Positions 10,315-22,549 are shown, counted from the first letter of the stretch. The stretch: 64,000 bases of DNA from Candidatus Eiseniibacteriota bacterium (GCA_016712505.1 JADJQY010000008.1:523917-587916); one strand, 5' to 3'. Program-made: numbers and translations. The notes: a model not told the origin generated them from the sequence alone.

Positions 10315-13300
10315 TCGTCCGGTGTGCCCGGACAGTGCGATGGCTCGTCGCGGCGATCTGGCTCTGCAGCGCCCCCGGGTCGGTTGCAAGGGCGCAGGGC
10401 CGATTCGAGGAGGCGCCGATCGACTCGCTCCTCGTCCGGGCGGAGAGGGCGGCACGGCAGTCGCGCTGGGCCGCTTGTGAGAGTCTGGCCACCGACGCGG
10501 CCAACCGCCTGACCACGCGCGCACCTTCTGACCCGGCACCGGTCGACTCGGCGGCGGTCGGCCGGGCATGGCAACTGGTCATCGAGGGACGCCTGGGCAC
10601 CGAGTCGTGGCGCCAACCCGACACGCCACTCCTGGGGCGCGGGATGTATCGCCTGCGCGATCGTGCACTTGAACCCGACGACCCGGCGCGCTCGCGACTC
10701 GAAGCGTTCATGGCGCGCCTGGAGCGCCGTCTCGGCGAGTACCACCGGGCGGTGGGGCACGCGGAAAATGCGCTGAATCTGAATCGCCGCCTGCGCGGCG
10801 ACGATCACCTGGAAACCGCGAAGGCCTGGGGAAACCTGAGTGTGATGCGTCGCTTCGACGGGGACATCGAAGCGGCGGTCGACGCGGCGCGAGAGGCCCT
10901 GCGGATCTTCCAGCTCGAGGCCAACCACGGCGACCCCGGGCTCACCCTGGCGCAATACAATCTTGGCATCTACCTGCAGGAGGCGGGCGACCCGGCGGGA
11001 GCCGAGCCGCATCTCGAGGAGGCGCTCGCCCTCACCGAGTCCGCCGCCAAGCCGGATTCACTCGAGATCGCCGGGAAATGCCACGGGCTGGCGATCCTCC
11101 GGCTCGAGACCGGCGAGGTCGACCGCGCACGACCGCTGGAGGCGCGCGCACTCGCGATTCGTGAGCGCCTCCTGCCCGCCGATGACTACCGCCTCGGGCA
11201 GAGCCTCACCACCATGGCGAACATCGTCCGGGCGGAGGATCGACTCCATGCGTCGCTGCCGCTCTACGAACGTGCGCTCGAGGTCGCCGAGGCTGCATAC
11301 GGGCCGGACAATCCGGGGGTGCTGAGCGCGCTGCTCAATCTCTCGAACGTGATGATCCTCGCCGGCGACGCGACCCGCGCGGAGCTCTACGCCCGCCGTC
11401 ACCTGAACGTGGTGCGGACGGCGCTCGGCGTCGGCCATCCCCTGGAAGCGGATGGGCTGGAAGCGTTGAGCGCGGTGCTCCTGGCCCGGGAGGAGCTCGA
11501 CGGCGCGGCCCGCGCGAGCGAGACGGCTCTGGCCATCCGCACCCAGACTCTCGGCCCGGAGCATCCCAGCACCGCGTTTGCGTTGCGCCGCTGGGCCTTG
11601 GTGCAGGCGGCACTGGGTCGGACCGGGGCGGCCCTCGATGCCCTGGTGCGTTGCGAGTCGATCGCCCGGCGCAACCTGGCGCTCGCCCTGCGGGCTTGGC
11701 CGGAGCGCCAGGCGCTGCTCTACGCGAACGAAATGGTCCGCGGGGATGCCCGCGCGCTCACCCTGCTCTCGCGCCCGGACCTGCGCGATCAGGCGGAACC
11801 GATGTGGGACCAGATCGTCCGGAGTCGCGCCCAGGTGCTCGATGCCCTGGCAGCGCGCCGTCGGGTCTCGGCCCGCGCCTCGGACGAAGGCTCCGCGCGA
11901 TTGGAGGCTCTGCAGCGAACGGCCCGGGATCTCGCGCGCGCCCTGGTGCAAGGGGATGCGGTGAGCCCGGCGGCGCGTGATTCGCTCGAGCGCCGACGCG
12001 ATCTGGCAGAACGCGCCCTGGCGGAGGAGAGCGCTGACGAGCGCAGTGCGCACCTGACGCGGACGATCGGGCTGGCCGAGGTGCGGGCGCAGCTCCGACC
12101 GGGCACGGCCCTGGTGGCCTACGTGCGCTACGACTCGGTCGAAGTGGCCCGCCTGGCTCCGGCCGAGGTGGCGCCGGGAGGAAGATCTGATTTCCGCTCC
12201 GCGCACTACGGAGCATTCCTGCTCACGGGGCCGGAGGCGGTGGCTCGCTTCGAGCCTCTGGGGGACGGAGAGCGCATCGAGGCGGCCCTGCGAGCCTGGC
12301 GTGAGGCGCTCGATCCTGCTCACGAGGCGCCCGCCGATCCGGCGGAGGCGCAGGCGGCGGGTCATCGCATCCGCCGCCTGATCTGGGATCCGGTGGCGCG
12401 GGAGCTCGGCCCGGTTTCCGAGGTCTATGTCGTCTGGGACGGGGCACTGCAGGGGGCTCAACCGATCTCCTGGCCCGATCTCGACGGCACTCCGCTGGTG
12501 CTGACCGGTCCGCTGTTCCACGTGCTCACCGCGGAGCGCGATCTCGTGCCGATCGCGCGAAGCCGGTCGCTCCGGCCCACGATGCTGGCCTTCGGCGGGA
12601 TCGACTTCGACGCCGGAGGTGCCTCGTCCGCGGGGCGCACGGTTTCCGGAGGGACCGCGCCGTTCCGGGGGGCGGCGCCCGATTGTGTGCGTTTCCAGGA
12701 TGTCCACTTCGAGGCGTTGCCCGGCTCCCGGCAGGAGGTGGAGCGCGTCGAGTCGATCTGGAGGCGGGCGCAGCGGGGCGGGCGCGCCACGGTCTGGACC
12801 GGGGATGATGCGACCGAGGCCGCCTTCAAGCGCCACGCCCCTGAGTACCGGGTGGTGCACCTGGCGACCCATGGGTTTTTCGTCGACACCGAGTGCCTGG
12901 CACAGGCCCCAGAGGGGCGCGGGCTGGGTGGCCTCGGACGGCCCACCGGCGGGGCCCACGACCGTGCGCCGAGCCGGGAGGCGAATCCGCTGCGATTGGC
13001 CGGGGTAGCCCTGGCCGGCGCCAACCGACGCGCCACGGTCGGCCCGGAGGAGGAGGATGGGATCGTGACGGCCGAGGAGATCGCCACTCTCGATCTCTCC
13101 GGGGTCGATTGCGCGGTCCTCTCCGGCTGCGAAACCGGGCGCGGCGATCTGGTGGCGGCGGAGGGGCTCTCCGGGCTCCGGCGCGCCTTTCGCCTGGCCG
13201 GAGCGCGGGCGGTGGTGGCGAGCCTCTGGAGCGTGAACGACCTCGACGCGGCGACCTGGATGGAGGCGTTCTACCGCGCCCGGTACACCGACCGCCTGTC

Positions 13301-13412
13301 GATCGCGGCCGCCGCCCAGCGCGCCTCGCGCGAGGCCCGGGAGGCGCTGATCGCGCGCGGTGAGGCCCCCTCGGCCGCACGCTGGGCCGCCTTCGTCGCC
13401 ACCTCGGAGTAG
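10311..13412 (+). CDS. secreted TPR-CHAT domain protease
   Basis: A 1033-residue protein. A signal peptide (LVAAIWLCSAPGSVARA) precedes about ten TPR-type units up to roughly residue 480, then a helical linker, then a C-terminal CHAT (caspase HetF-associated with TPRs) domain. The caspase-like dyad is visible: His854 in HLATHGFF and Cys940 in LSGCETGRGD, followed by the usual ARAVVASLWSVND strand. It is therefore predicted to be an active clan CD cysteine protease acting outside the cytoplasm. I place the start at GTG 10311, overlapping the HupE-like stop as GTGA, because it gives the signal peptide; a longer in-frame reading begins at 10161 but lies inside hupE. The substrate is unknown. Confidence 0.85.
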   Translation: MIVRCARTVRWLVAAIWLCSAPGSVARAQGRFEEAPIDSLLVRAERAARQSRWAACESLATDAANRLTTRAPSDPAPVDSAAVGRAWQLVIEGRLGTESWRQPDTPLLGRGMYRLRDRALEPDDPARSRLEAFMARLERRLGEYHRAVGHAENALNLNRRLRGDDHLETAKAWGNLSVMRRFDGDIEAAVDAAREALRIFQLEANHGDPGLTLAQYNLGIYLQEAGDPAGAEPHLEEALALTESAAKPDSLEIAGKCHGLAILRLETGEVDRARPLEARALAIRERLLPADDYRLGQSLTTMANIVRAEDRLHASLPLYERALEVAEAAYGPDNPGVLSALLNLSNVMILAGDATRAELYARRHLNVVRTALGVGHPLEADGLEALSAVLLAREELDGAARASETALAIRTQTLGPEHPSTAFALRRWALVQAALGRTGAALDALVRCESIARRNLALALRAWPERQALLYANEMVRGDARALTLLSRPDLRDQAEPMWDQIVRSRAQVLDALAARRRVSARASDEGSARLEALQRTARDLARALVQGDAVSPAARDSLERRRDLAERALAEESADERSAHLTRTIGLAEVRAQLRPGTALVAYVRYDSVEVARLAPAEVAPGGRSDFRSAHYGAFLLTGPEAVARFEPLGDGERIEAALRAWREALDPAHEAPADPAEAQAAGHRIRRLIWDPVARELGPVSEVYVVWDGALQGAQPISWPDLDGTPLVLTGPLFHVLTAERDLVPIARSRSLRPTMLAFGGIDFDAGGASSAGRTVSGGTAPFRGAAPDCVRFQDVHFEALPGSRQEVERVESIWRRAQRGGRATVWTGDDATEAAFKRHAPEYRVVHLATHGFFVDTECLAQAPEGRGLGGLGRPTGGAHDRAPSREANPLRLAGVALAGANRRATVGPEEEDGIVTAEEIATLDLSGVDCAVLSGCETGRGDLVAAEGLSGLRRAFRLAGARAVVASLWSVNDLDAATWMEAFYRARYTDRLSIAAAAQRASREAREALIARGEAPSAARWAAFVATSE

Positions 13413-13435
13413 CCGCGCGACCTGGGGCAGGGTTT

Positions 13436-13443
13436 GCTATCCT
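13436..13443 (+). promoter_or_regulatory. extended -10 promoter, possibly leaderless, for uvrB
   Basis: TGC-TATCCT with the -10 hexamer at 13438-13443, exactly 7 nt before the ATG at 13451. No Shine-Dalgarno sequence is present in the CCCCCCA between them, so the predicted start of transcription coincides with the start codon. The same TGCTATCCTC string recurs at 34741. Confidence 0.45.
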
Positions 13444-13450
13444 CCCCCCA

Positions 13451-15423
<1,973 letters not shown>

Positions 15424-15427
<4 letters not shown>

Positions 15428-16329
15428 ACGACGACCTGGAGGGGATGCCCGGCGAGGGGCTGAAGGCGCTGACCGGTGCGCTGGTCCGGCTCGCCCTGGC
15501 CGAGGATGTCGGCACCGGTGACGTGACCACCCTGGCGGTGGTCGATCCGGAGCGTCGCGCGGTGGGCGAGGTGCTCTGCAAGCAGGCCGGGGTCCTCTCC
15601 GGCCTGGAGCCGGCGCGGGCGGTGCTCGAGGTGGTCGATCCCACGGTGGAGTGGGATCTGCGTCGCGCCGACGGAGATGCAATCGAGCCGGGGGAGGTCG
15701 TGCTGCGCCTCGCCGGGCGGGCGCGGAGCCTGCTCACCATGGAGCGGGTGATGCTGAACTTTCTCCAACAGCTCTCGGGAGTCGCCACCATGACCCGCCG
15801 GTTCGTCCGTGCGGTCGAAGGCACCGGGGTGCGGATCACCGACACGCGGAAGACCACGCCCGGCCTCCGTTTCCTGGAGAAGGCGGCGGTTCAACACGGT
15901 GGCGGGGTCAACCACCGGATCGGCCTCTATGATGCCTTCATGGTGAAGGACAACCATATCGTGGCCGCGGGGAGCATCACCCGCGCGGTGGAGCGGATTC
16001 GCGCCAACGGCCCGTCGCTCCCGATCATCGTCGAGGCGAAGCTCCCGAGCGAAGTCGAGGAGGCGGCCGGACTCGAGGTCGACCAGATTCTCCTCGATAA
16101 CATGAGCCCGGAGGAGATCGCGCGGTCGGTCGCGGTGATCCGCGAGATCGAGAATCGTGTGGCCTCGCGACGCGCGCGGATCGAGGTGTCCGGCGGAGTC
16201 ACGCTCGACACCGTGCGGGCGAAAGCACTGCCGGGGGTAGATCTGATCTCGATCGGGGCGCTGACCCATTCGGCCCCGGCGCTCGATCTCTCGCTCGAGT
16301 TGACCCTGGAATCGGGGCTCATGCACTGA
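15424..16329 (+). CDS. nadC: nicotinate-nucleotide pyrophosphorylase (carboxylating)
   Basis: A 301-residue quinolinate phosphoribosyltransferase of de novo NAD synthesis: quinolinate plus PRPP gives nicotinate mononucleotide, CO2 and PPi. Family marks are ALAEDVGTGDVTT near the N-terminus, LNFLQQLSGVATMT, 'TRKTTPGLRFLEKAAVQHGGG' (with the conserved Arg/Lys/His), VKDNHI, VEAKLP and 'VSGGV...ISIGALTHSAPALDLSLE' at the end. It overlaps uvrB by 4 nt and is translationally coupled to it. No nadA or nadB is visible in the window. Confidence 0.96.
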
Positions 16330-16382
16330 TCGGGGCGCGCTCGGCCCGGGCTGCGCCGTGTGGATCGGGCTGCGCGGCGCGG

Positions 16383-19300
16383 CTACTCCACGATCACCTC
16401 ATCGATGAAGATCCAGCAGGGGTTTCCCGCCCCCTTGTGCCAGTCGGGGCAGCGCTGGAGCGACTCCGCGGTCAGGCGGACGTAGCGGGTTGGGATGGCG
16501 AAGGGAATCGCTCGCACCGACAGCTCCTGCCCGATCGGACCCTCCGCCCGAGGATCGACGAAGTTCTTCACCTCGCCCAGCGGCCGATAGCTCTGCCCGT
16601 CGAGCGAGATCTCCACCGTAAGCCGCGTGGGCATGAAGATCCACGAGTTCTGATCCTGGAGACAGCCGATCGCCACCCGGGTGAGATCGATCTCGCGCCC
16701 GAGGTCGATCTCCGCGCTCAGGTTCTTTCCCTCGAAACCCTGCCAGGCCCCGAGCCTGAAGTCCGGCCCGCCGCGAACGCCGTCGATCAGTGCCTCCGGC
16801 GTGCCCCCCGGGTATTGCGGCGATGGAGCGGTCGCTGCGATCAGTCGGCGCGAATCTTCGATCTTCCGGAAAGTGGTTTCCTCGATCGGGGACGCAGCCT
16901 CGTCCCGGGCGTAGGCGCGGTAGCGGATCGTGGTGGTTGTCTCGAGCGGGATCGACATCGATCCGTTGCTGGGCGCGTCTCGGTTCGGGGCCAGGGTGGC
17001 CGGACCGCGTGGCTCGCTGCCATCCAGGGTGTAGATGATCCGGGCGTCGCTCCGCGGACTGGCCAGTTCCACCGTCGTTCGTTCGCGAAATGGCGTGTCG
17101 CCCCGGGCGACGTAGGGAACCGGAACGAAATCCGCATCGTCCCAGCGACTGGATGCCCCAGGAGGTGGCTCGTTCGCCCCCCAGGAACTGGGGCTCGCCC
17201 CCATGACGAAACGGAGGGTTCCGCCGGCCTCGATCTCATGGTGGCCGAGCCATGTGCGGGTCAGCGGCGTGCCGTTCAAGCTCGCCGACTGGATGTACGG
17301 TCCGGCCGAGTGGTTCTCCGCCTCGACCGTGAAGCGACGCCCGTTCGGAAGCTCGAGGGTCGCGCGCGGATGAAGCGGGGAACCGATCACCCAGAGATCG
17401 GTGCCCGGCGTGACCGGATAGATGCCAAGCGCGGAGAGCACGTACCAGGCGCTCATCTGTCCGCAGTCCTCGTTGCCCGAGAGTCCGTCGGGGGCCGCGG
17501 CATAGAGCTCGGTCAGGATCTGGCGGACCCGCGCCTGGGTCTTCGCCGGTTGACCGGTCGAGGCATAGAGGTACGCCATGTGGTGGCTCGGCTCGTTGCC
17601 GTGTGCGTACTGTCCGATCAGCCCGGTGATATCGGCCTGCTTCCGGCCCGTGGTGGCCGACGAGGCGCCAAAGAGCGAGTCGAGGCGCGCCGTCGCCGCG
17701 CTCGTCCCACCCAGTGCCTCGATCAGCCCGGGGATATCCTGCGGGACGAAAAAGCTGTACTGCCAGCTGTTCGCCTCGGTGAAGTTGAAGTCGACCTCAC
17801 TCGGATCGAAGGGTGACTTCCACCGCCCTTCCGCCTTCGGCCGCATGAACCGGGTCTGTGGGTCGAGCAGGTTCCGCCAGGAGCGACTGCGCCGGGCGAA
17901 CTCCCGGGCGATCTCCTCTCGCCCGAGCTCCGCGGCCAGGCTGGCGATGCACCAATCGTCGTAGGCGTACTCCAGGGTCTTCGAGACGCTCTCACTCTCG
18001 CGATCGTTGGGGATGTACCCCTTCTCCCGGTAGACATCGAGCCCCAGGTGATCTCGGGATGCGCTTGCCACCATCGCCTCCAGCGCCGCGGCGGCGTCGA
18101 AGTCGCGGATGCCCCTGGCATGGGCGTCGGCGATGACCGAGGCGGAGTGGTAGCCGATCATGCACATCGTCTCGTTCGCGGCCAGCTCCCAGACCGGTAG
18201 CAGTCCCCCCTCGCGGTACTGGGCCAGAAAGGTCCGGATGAAATCGACCGTGCGCGCCGGCTCGAGCAGCGTGTAGAGCGGGTGCGCGGCGCGGAAGGTG
18301 TCCCACAAGGAGAAGACGGTGTACTGCGTCCATCCTTCGGCCCGGTGTACCTGGCCGTCACGCCCGCGGTACTCTCCATTGCGGTCGGTGTAGAGATTCG
18401 GCTGGATCAGGGTGTGATAGAGCGCGGTGTAGAAGATCCGTCGTTGGGTCGGGGTCGCTCCCTCCAGTTCCACCCGCCCCAGGGCCTGGTTCCAGGCGGC
18501 GCGCGCCTCGGCGCGGACACGCTCGAAGTCCCAGTCCGCGATCTCACCTTCGAGGTTCAGGCGGGCGTTCTCGACCGAGACCGCGCTCAGGCCGACCTTG
18601 ACCAGCACCGGCTCGCGCTTCTTCGCGGTGAAGCGCAGCGCGGCCTTGACGGTTGCGCCATGGCCGAGACGCAAGCCCGGCCGCTCGATTCCGTCGGTCG
18701 CGATCGTGGATTGGAACGCCTGCGAGAACTGGGCCACGAAGTAGACCCGCTGCTCGGCGGCCCAGGCGCGGGAAACGCGATAGCCCGAGATCTCGGTCTC
18801 GCTCTCGACCCTGAGCTGGGACGAGAGCACCTCGTCCCGGTGGGTGAGATCGATCAGGATGTGCGCGTCGCTCCCGGCGGGAAAGGTGTAGCGGTGCATC
18901 CCCGCGCGCGCGGTTGCGGTCAACTCGACCCGCACCCCGCTCTCGGCCAAGGTCACCGCATAGTACCCGGCGGTCGCCGACTCGCTCTGCTTGTCGAAGC
19001 GGGAGCCGTACCCCTCCTCGACCGGCCGCGGGTCGCGCACCGGGGCATCGGGCTCCCCGCGCCACCCCGACTCCCACTTGACCGGCCCGATCGCCGGGTA
19101 GAGCAGCACGTCGCCGTAGTCGCCGACACCGGTGCCGGAGAGATGGGTGTGCGAGAACCCGAAGATCCGGTCATCGCTCCAGTGGTAACCGGAGCATCCG
19201 TCCCAGCCGCTCAGGCGCGTATCGGGCGAGAGCTGCACCATCCCGAACGGCACCGTCGCCCCCGGAAAGGTGTGCCCGTGCCCCCCCGTGCCGATGAACG

Positions 19301-19436
19301 GGTTGACCTCGTCCGCCGGGCCGGTTTCGCCTGCCCAAGCCCCCGCGGACAGAGCGACCTGCACCAGCAAAGCCCACGCCACGCGACCGATCACCGCCCG
19401 GCCCCTGCGTCCCGAGCCCGATTTCGTGGTCTGCAT
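16383..19436 (-). CDS. secreted GH92 family alpha-1,2-mannosidase with C-terminal F5/8-like domain
   Basis: A large exported glycosidase (1017 residues from ATG 19436). The signal peptide (VIGRVAWALLVQVALSAGAWA) is followed by the GH92 N-terminal block 'VNPFIGTGGHGHTFPGATVP', then FSHTHLSGTG, and later 'NEPSHHMAYLY' and 'GNEDCGQMSAWYVLSALGI'. These are the active-site regions of the calcium-dependent exo-alpha-mannosidases. After residue ~720 come a chitobiase/CHB_HEX-like beta domain (IIYTLDGSEPRG) and a discoidin/F5-8C-like carbohydrate-binding domain. GH92 enzymes trim mannose from N-glycans or mannans. GTG starts at 19445 or 19448 fit better to a GGGAGGG site and are possible alternatives. 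It stands alone and diverges from the next gene. Confidence 0.92.
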   Translation of the reverse strand: MQTTKSGSGRRGRAVIGRVAWALLVQVALSAGAWAGETGPADEVNPFIGTGGHGHTFPGATVPFGMVQLSPDTRLSGWDGCSGYHWSDDRIFGFSHTHLSGTGVGDYGDVLLYPAIGPVKWESGWRGEPDAPVRDPRPVEEGYGSRFDKQSESATAGYYAVTLAESGVRVELTATARAGMHRYTFPAGSDAHILIDLTHRDEVLSSQLRVESETEISGYRVSRAWAAEQRVYFVAQFSQAFQSTIATDGIERPGLRLGHGATVKAALRFTAKKREPVLVKVGLSAVSVENARLNLEGEIADWDFERVRAEARAAWNQALGRVELEGATPTQRRIFYTALYHTLIQPNLYTDRNGEYRGRDGQVHRAEGWTQYTVFSLWDTFRAAHPLYTLLEPARTVDFIRTFLAQYREGGLLPVWELAANETMCMIGYHSASVIADAHARGIRDFDAAAALEAMVASASRDHLGLDVYREKGYIPNDRESESVSKTLEYAYDDWCIASLAAELGREEIAREFARRSRSWRNLLDPQTRFMRPKAEGRWKSPFDPSEVDFNFTEANSWQYSFFVPQDIPGLIEALGGTSAATARLDSLFGASSATTGRKQADITGLIGQYAHGNEPSHHMAYLYASTGQPAKTQARVRQILTELYAAAPDGLSGNEDCGQMSAWYVLSALGIYPVTPGTDLWVIGSPLHPRATLELPNGRRFTVEAENHSAGPYIQSASLNGTPLTRTWLGHHEIEAGGTLRFVMGASPSSWGANEPPPGASSRWDDADFVPVPYVARGDTPFRERTTVELASPRSDARIIYTLDGSEPRGPATLAPNRDAPSNGSMSIPLETTTTIRYRAYARDEAASPIEETTFRKIEDSRRLIAATAPSPQYPGGTPEALIDGVRGGPDFRLGAWQGFEGKNLSAEIDLGREIDLTRVAIGCLQDQNSWIFMPTRLTVEISLDGQSYRPLGEVKNFVDPRAEGPIGQELSVRAIPFAIPTRYVRLTAESLQRCPDWHKGAGNPCWIFIDEVIVE

Positions 19437-19582
19437 CCCGCGCACCACAACCCTCCCTGGTCGCTCCCCCTGGTCCCGCCGACGGCGCGCTCCCGCGCCG
19501 CCGCAGTGTAGCCGCGCCACCCCGAGCGGGGGTATCATGGAACCGCCCCGCAACGGCACGCCTTCGTACCAGGAGGGTCGTC

Positions 19583-22549
19583 ATGCGCCGCTCAGCCTTG
19601 CTTGCGCTACCCGCCGCCGTCGCACGAACGGTCGGAGCGCTTTGCATTCTCGCACTTCTCGCCCCGATCGGATCGGCGGAACCGCCCACGATCTCGCCCG
19701 AGATCCTGCTCGACCACGGGCGGGTGTTTCCGCAGGACGAGCAGAACTACGGCGACTGCGGAATCTGCTTCGCCAAGGGACAGGCCGTTCTGACCCTGCA
19801 GTCCCAAGGCGATGGCTTGAAACTCTATCTTCGAGGCGAGCAGGGGGAACTGGGCGATCGCAATCCTCGGATTCTTGGTAGTGGCAGCGACCGGAATCGG
19901 ATCTCGCGCTACGATCTGGCACCCTTCGACTCGGTTTCGTGGAAGGCGGCCATCACCTACAGGACGGATTCGGGACGAGGTCAGGGGGTGGCGATCCGTC
20001 AGTTCGCCCCCAAGACGTTCCAGTGGCGTGGGCTCGATCTAGAGGTTCGACCTGCCGCCGACGGCGTGATCCGCCCACGTCTTCTCTGGACCGGTGAGAT
20101 CTACCTCGTCTGCTGGGTCGAGGCGGACCAGCGCGTGCACTATCGTCGCCTGACTCGGGATCTCGCGTTCATCGACTCGAGCCCGGTCGCCTCGCTCCCA
20201 TCGTCGGATCAGGAACCGTTCGACGGCGCACTCGATCGGATCGGTGGATGGTTGGTGGCCGTCGATCCAGCAGGGTGGCTCCAGGCCCTTCCGGTGGGCG
20301 AGGATGGTCTCCGTAGCGGTGCGCCCATCACCATTGCGATCCACGCCACGTGCCCCAGGATCGCGAGGGTCGGCGATCTCTGGTGCCTTGCCTGGATTGG
20401 CTGGCCGGGCTTTGTGATGTACCAGTGGCTCGATCGGACGGGCCCGGTTGGCCCGGTTCACTACCTCGACCAGGGGCCGACCGACGCCTCTCCGCCAACG
20501 CTCGCGGTCGCGGGCGGGCGGGAAGCGGCGCTACTGGTCTGGCGGGCCGACTCGGGGCAGCGAATCGTTGCCCAGTGGATACAGGCGGGGCTGGTACCGT
20601 TCGGCGAGCCGGTCGTGCTGGCCGAGGATGCGATCTGGTCGATGAACATTCGGGAGGAGCCGCCCCGATCGATCGCGGCGGCCTGGAGCGGTTCCGGCTG
20701 GGGGGTAATCTGGAACGAGTACCAGGACCCGCCGGTGCGCGGAGGGGATGATGGTCCTCTGCCTCCGTTGATGGTTCGGGGTCGCTGGCTCAGCGCGGAG
20801 GGCGTTCCGCTCGGCACCGCGCCGGAGGTCATCGGGGTCGCGACGGAGATCAGCTGGTCGGGCGTGTCGACCGAGGACCGGGTTGCGCGCATCTGGCTTC
20901 GTGACTACCAGGACCGACTCCGTATCTTCAGTACGACGGTCGACGCGGGGGGGAACCCTGCAGCCCCGTACGAAGCGATCGCGATACCCGGTGTCTACGA
21001 CTCTGGCCGCGGAGGCGGGTCCTACGCGGCCAACCCGGAGTTCCGTATCAAGTCCGAAGGAACACACCTTGGATACAACGTTCACGCGTCGTACTCCAGC
21101 GACTGGTACGCAGAGGACTCGAACACGCTCAACGTCGACCCCGTTCCCGCAGACGGAGAGAGTTCGACTTGGCTGCAACTTGGGATCGATAGGGTGTCCG
21201 AGGGGTCGGCGCGCGGTCTGGCGGGTTGGGACATCGCAACGCGTCCCGAAGATCGCCTCGTGGCTTGGGCTCGTTCCGCGGGATCCCAGGGGCCTGTGGA
21301 GTCTCCACCGGATGCGCTGGCCGCGCTCTTCGATCCCACCGATCTCCAGTGGGGTCGGACCTGGATGCTGGGTGCGCCTGGCGTGGCGACTTGGTCCCCC
21401 ATGGCACTCGCGTTGACCGATAAGTACCTCGTAGTTTGGGCCGAGGAGCGCGAAGCGCGACGGCAACTGGTCGGCACGTGGCTGAGCGGCGATCGTCCGG
21501 CCGGGCGCGTTCTGGGAGAGCAGTACTTCCCCGAGGACGGATCGCAGGAATCGGCGCAGTTCGTGATCGGACCGGGCGGGGGGTTGGTGCTTTATCGCTA
21601 TCGGGCGCCGGGGGACGGCGATACTCACCTGCGGGTGTTCAGCATCGACCGATCGGGCGTGCCGGACGACACCGCGTCAGCGGGGATCAGTGCCCCTGGT
21701 TCCTTCACCCGGCCGGTCGCGACCTGGGACGGTCGGAACTACCTGGTGGCGTGGCAGGCAGCGGACCTCCCGCGGGGGATCTACCTGAACCGCGTCTCCC
21801 CGGCGGGTGAGGTGCTCGACGGGCAAGGCGTGCTCGTCACCGCGAGCAGCCTGGCCGCGCCGGCGGTCGCGAGCCTGGGGGACGGAAACGCGCTCCTGAC
21901 CTACGACGACAAGCTCCGGCTGATCGCCGAGCCGCCGGTTCCGGTGGCCCCGCTCCTGGCGAGCGCGCGATCCGTCCGCGGGGGATGTGAAGTCCACTGG
22001 CTGTTCACCGGGTTTGAGGGCGCGACGTCGGTAGCGCTTCACCGGCGCCCCCTGCGCGGTCCCGAGGAGGACCCGGGCAGTCCACCCGATCGGTATGTCG
22101 AGATGGACACACGACGCATCGCCGGGGACGCGTCCGAGGGGGTGTTCGTCGACCGATCGGTGGAAGCCGGAGGGTGGTATGCCTATGTCGTCCGGCTGCA
22201 GACCGCGAACGGACTGGAACTCTGGTCGACGGTCGCGCTGGCGGAAGCGGGGGCAACGACCGCCGGGCGGGACTGGGAGTTCACCGGACCCGCACCAAAT
22301 CCGGCGCCGGGTCAAGCGACGCTCACCTTCACGGTGACCCGCCCGGCCCAGCGCGCCGAGGCCTCGATCTGCGCGGTCGACGGCCGTCGCGTACGACGGT
22401 TGCTGCTCGACGCCCGATCAGCCGGAGAGCATACGGTGATCTGGGATGGACGCGATCAGGCTGGCTTGCCAGCGCCGTCGGGATGGTATATCGCCCGGTT
22501 GAACGTCGATGGCGACACGCGCCATCGACGGTTTCTTCTGCTCAGGTGA
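19583..22549 (+). CDS. large secreted protein with FlgD-like C-terminal tail
   Basis: A 988-residue exported protein. ATG 19583 follows AGGAGGG and begins a signal peptide (LCILALLAPIGSAEPPT). The body is beta-rich and repetitive, with many 'W...LVVWAEE', 'YLVAWQAAD' and 'CLAWIGW' strands at roughly 60-residue spacing, suggesting a propeller-like fold. The end is a FlgD-Ig-like/sorting-type domain: 'PAPNPAPGQATLTFTV', 'VIWDGRDQAGLPAPSGWYIARL' and a final RRFLLLR. That tail recurs in three other proteins here. No catalytic motif is recognised. The 3' end of the gene also contains a terminator hairpin. Confidence 0.8.
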   Translation: MRRSALLALPAAVARTVGALCILALLAPIGSAEPPTISPEILLDHGRVFPQDEQNYGDCGICFAKGQAVLTLQSQGDGLKLYLRGEQGELGDRNPRILGSGSDRNRISRYDLAPFDSVSWKAAITYRTDSGRGQGVAIRQFAPKTFQWRGLDLEVRPAADGVIRPRLLWTGEIYLVCWVEADQRVHYRRLTRDLAFIDSSPVASLPSSDQEPFDGALDRIGGWLVAVDPAGWLQALPVGEDGLRSGAPITIAIHATCPRIARVGDLWCLAWIGWPGFVMYQWLDRTGPVGPVHYLDQGPTDASPPTLAVAGGREAALLVWRADSGQRIVAQWIQAGLVPFGEPVVLAEDAIWSMNIREEPPRSIAAAWSGSGWGVIWNEYQDPPVRGGDDGPLPPLMVRGRWLSAEGVPLGTAPEVIGVATEISWSGVSTEDRVARIWLRDYQDRLRIFSTTVDAGGNPAAPYEAIAIPGVYDSGRGGGSYAANPEFRIKSEGTHLGYNVHASYSSDWYAEDSNTLNVDPVPADGESSTWLQLGIDRVSEGSARGLAGWDIATRPEDRLVAWARSAGSQGPVESPPDALAALFDPTDLQWGRTWMLGAPGVATWSPMALALTDKYLVVWAEEREARRQLVGTWLSGDRPAGRVLGEQYFPEDGSQESAQFVIGPGGGLVLYRYRAPGDGDTHLRVFSIDRSGVPDDTASAGISAPGSFTRPVATWDGRNYLVAWQAADLPRGIYLNRVSPAGEVLDGQGVLVTASSLAAPAVASLGDGNALLTYDDKLRLIAEPPVPVAPLLASARSVRGGCEVHWLFTGFEGATSVALHRRPLRGPEEDPGSPPDRYVEMDTRRIAGDASEGVFVDRSVEAGGWYAYVVRLQTANGLELWSTVALAEAGATTAGRDWEFTGPAPNPAPGQATLTFTVTRPAQRAEASICAVDGRRVRRLLLDARSAGEHTVIWDGRDQAGLPAPSGWYIARLNVDGDTRHRRFLLLR
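22504..22537 (+). terminator. terminator-like hairpin inside the 3' coding end
   Basis: A perfect 11-bp stem (CGTCGATGGCG at 22504-22514 with CGCCATCGACG at 22520-22530), loop ACACG, followed by GTTTCTTCT. It lies entirely within the last 45 nt of the coding region (stop at 22547-22549). The U-run is interrupted, so strength is uncertain. Confidence 0.5.

Noticed and set aside
16437..19511. Plus-strand frames opposite the GH92 gene
   Set aside because: The minus-strand protein matches GH92 throughout; the opposite frames are antisense shadows rich in Arg and Pro.
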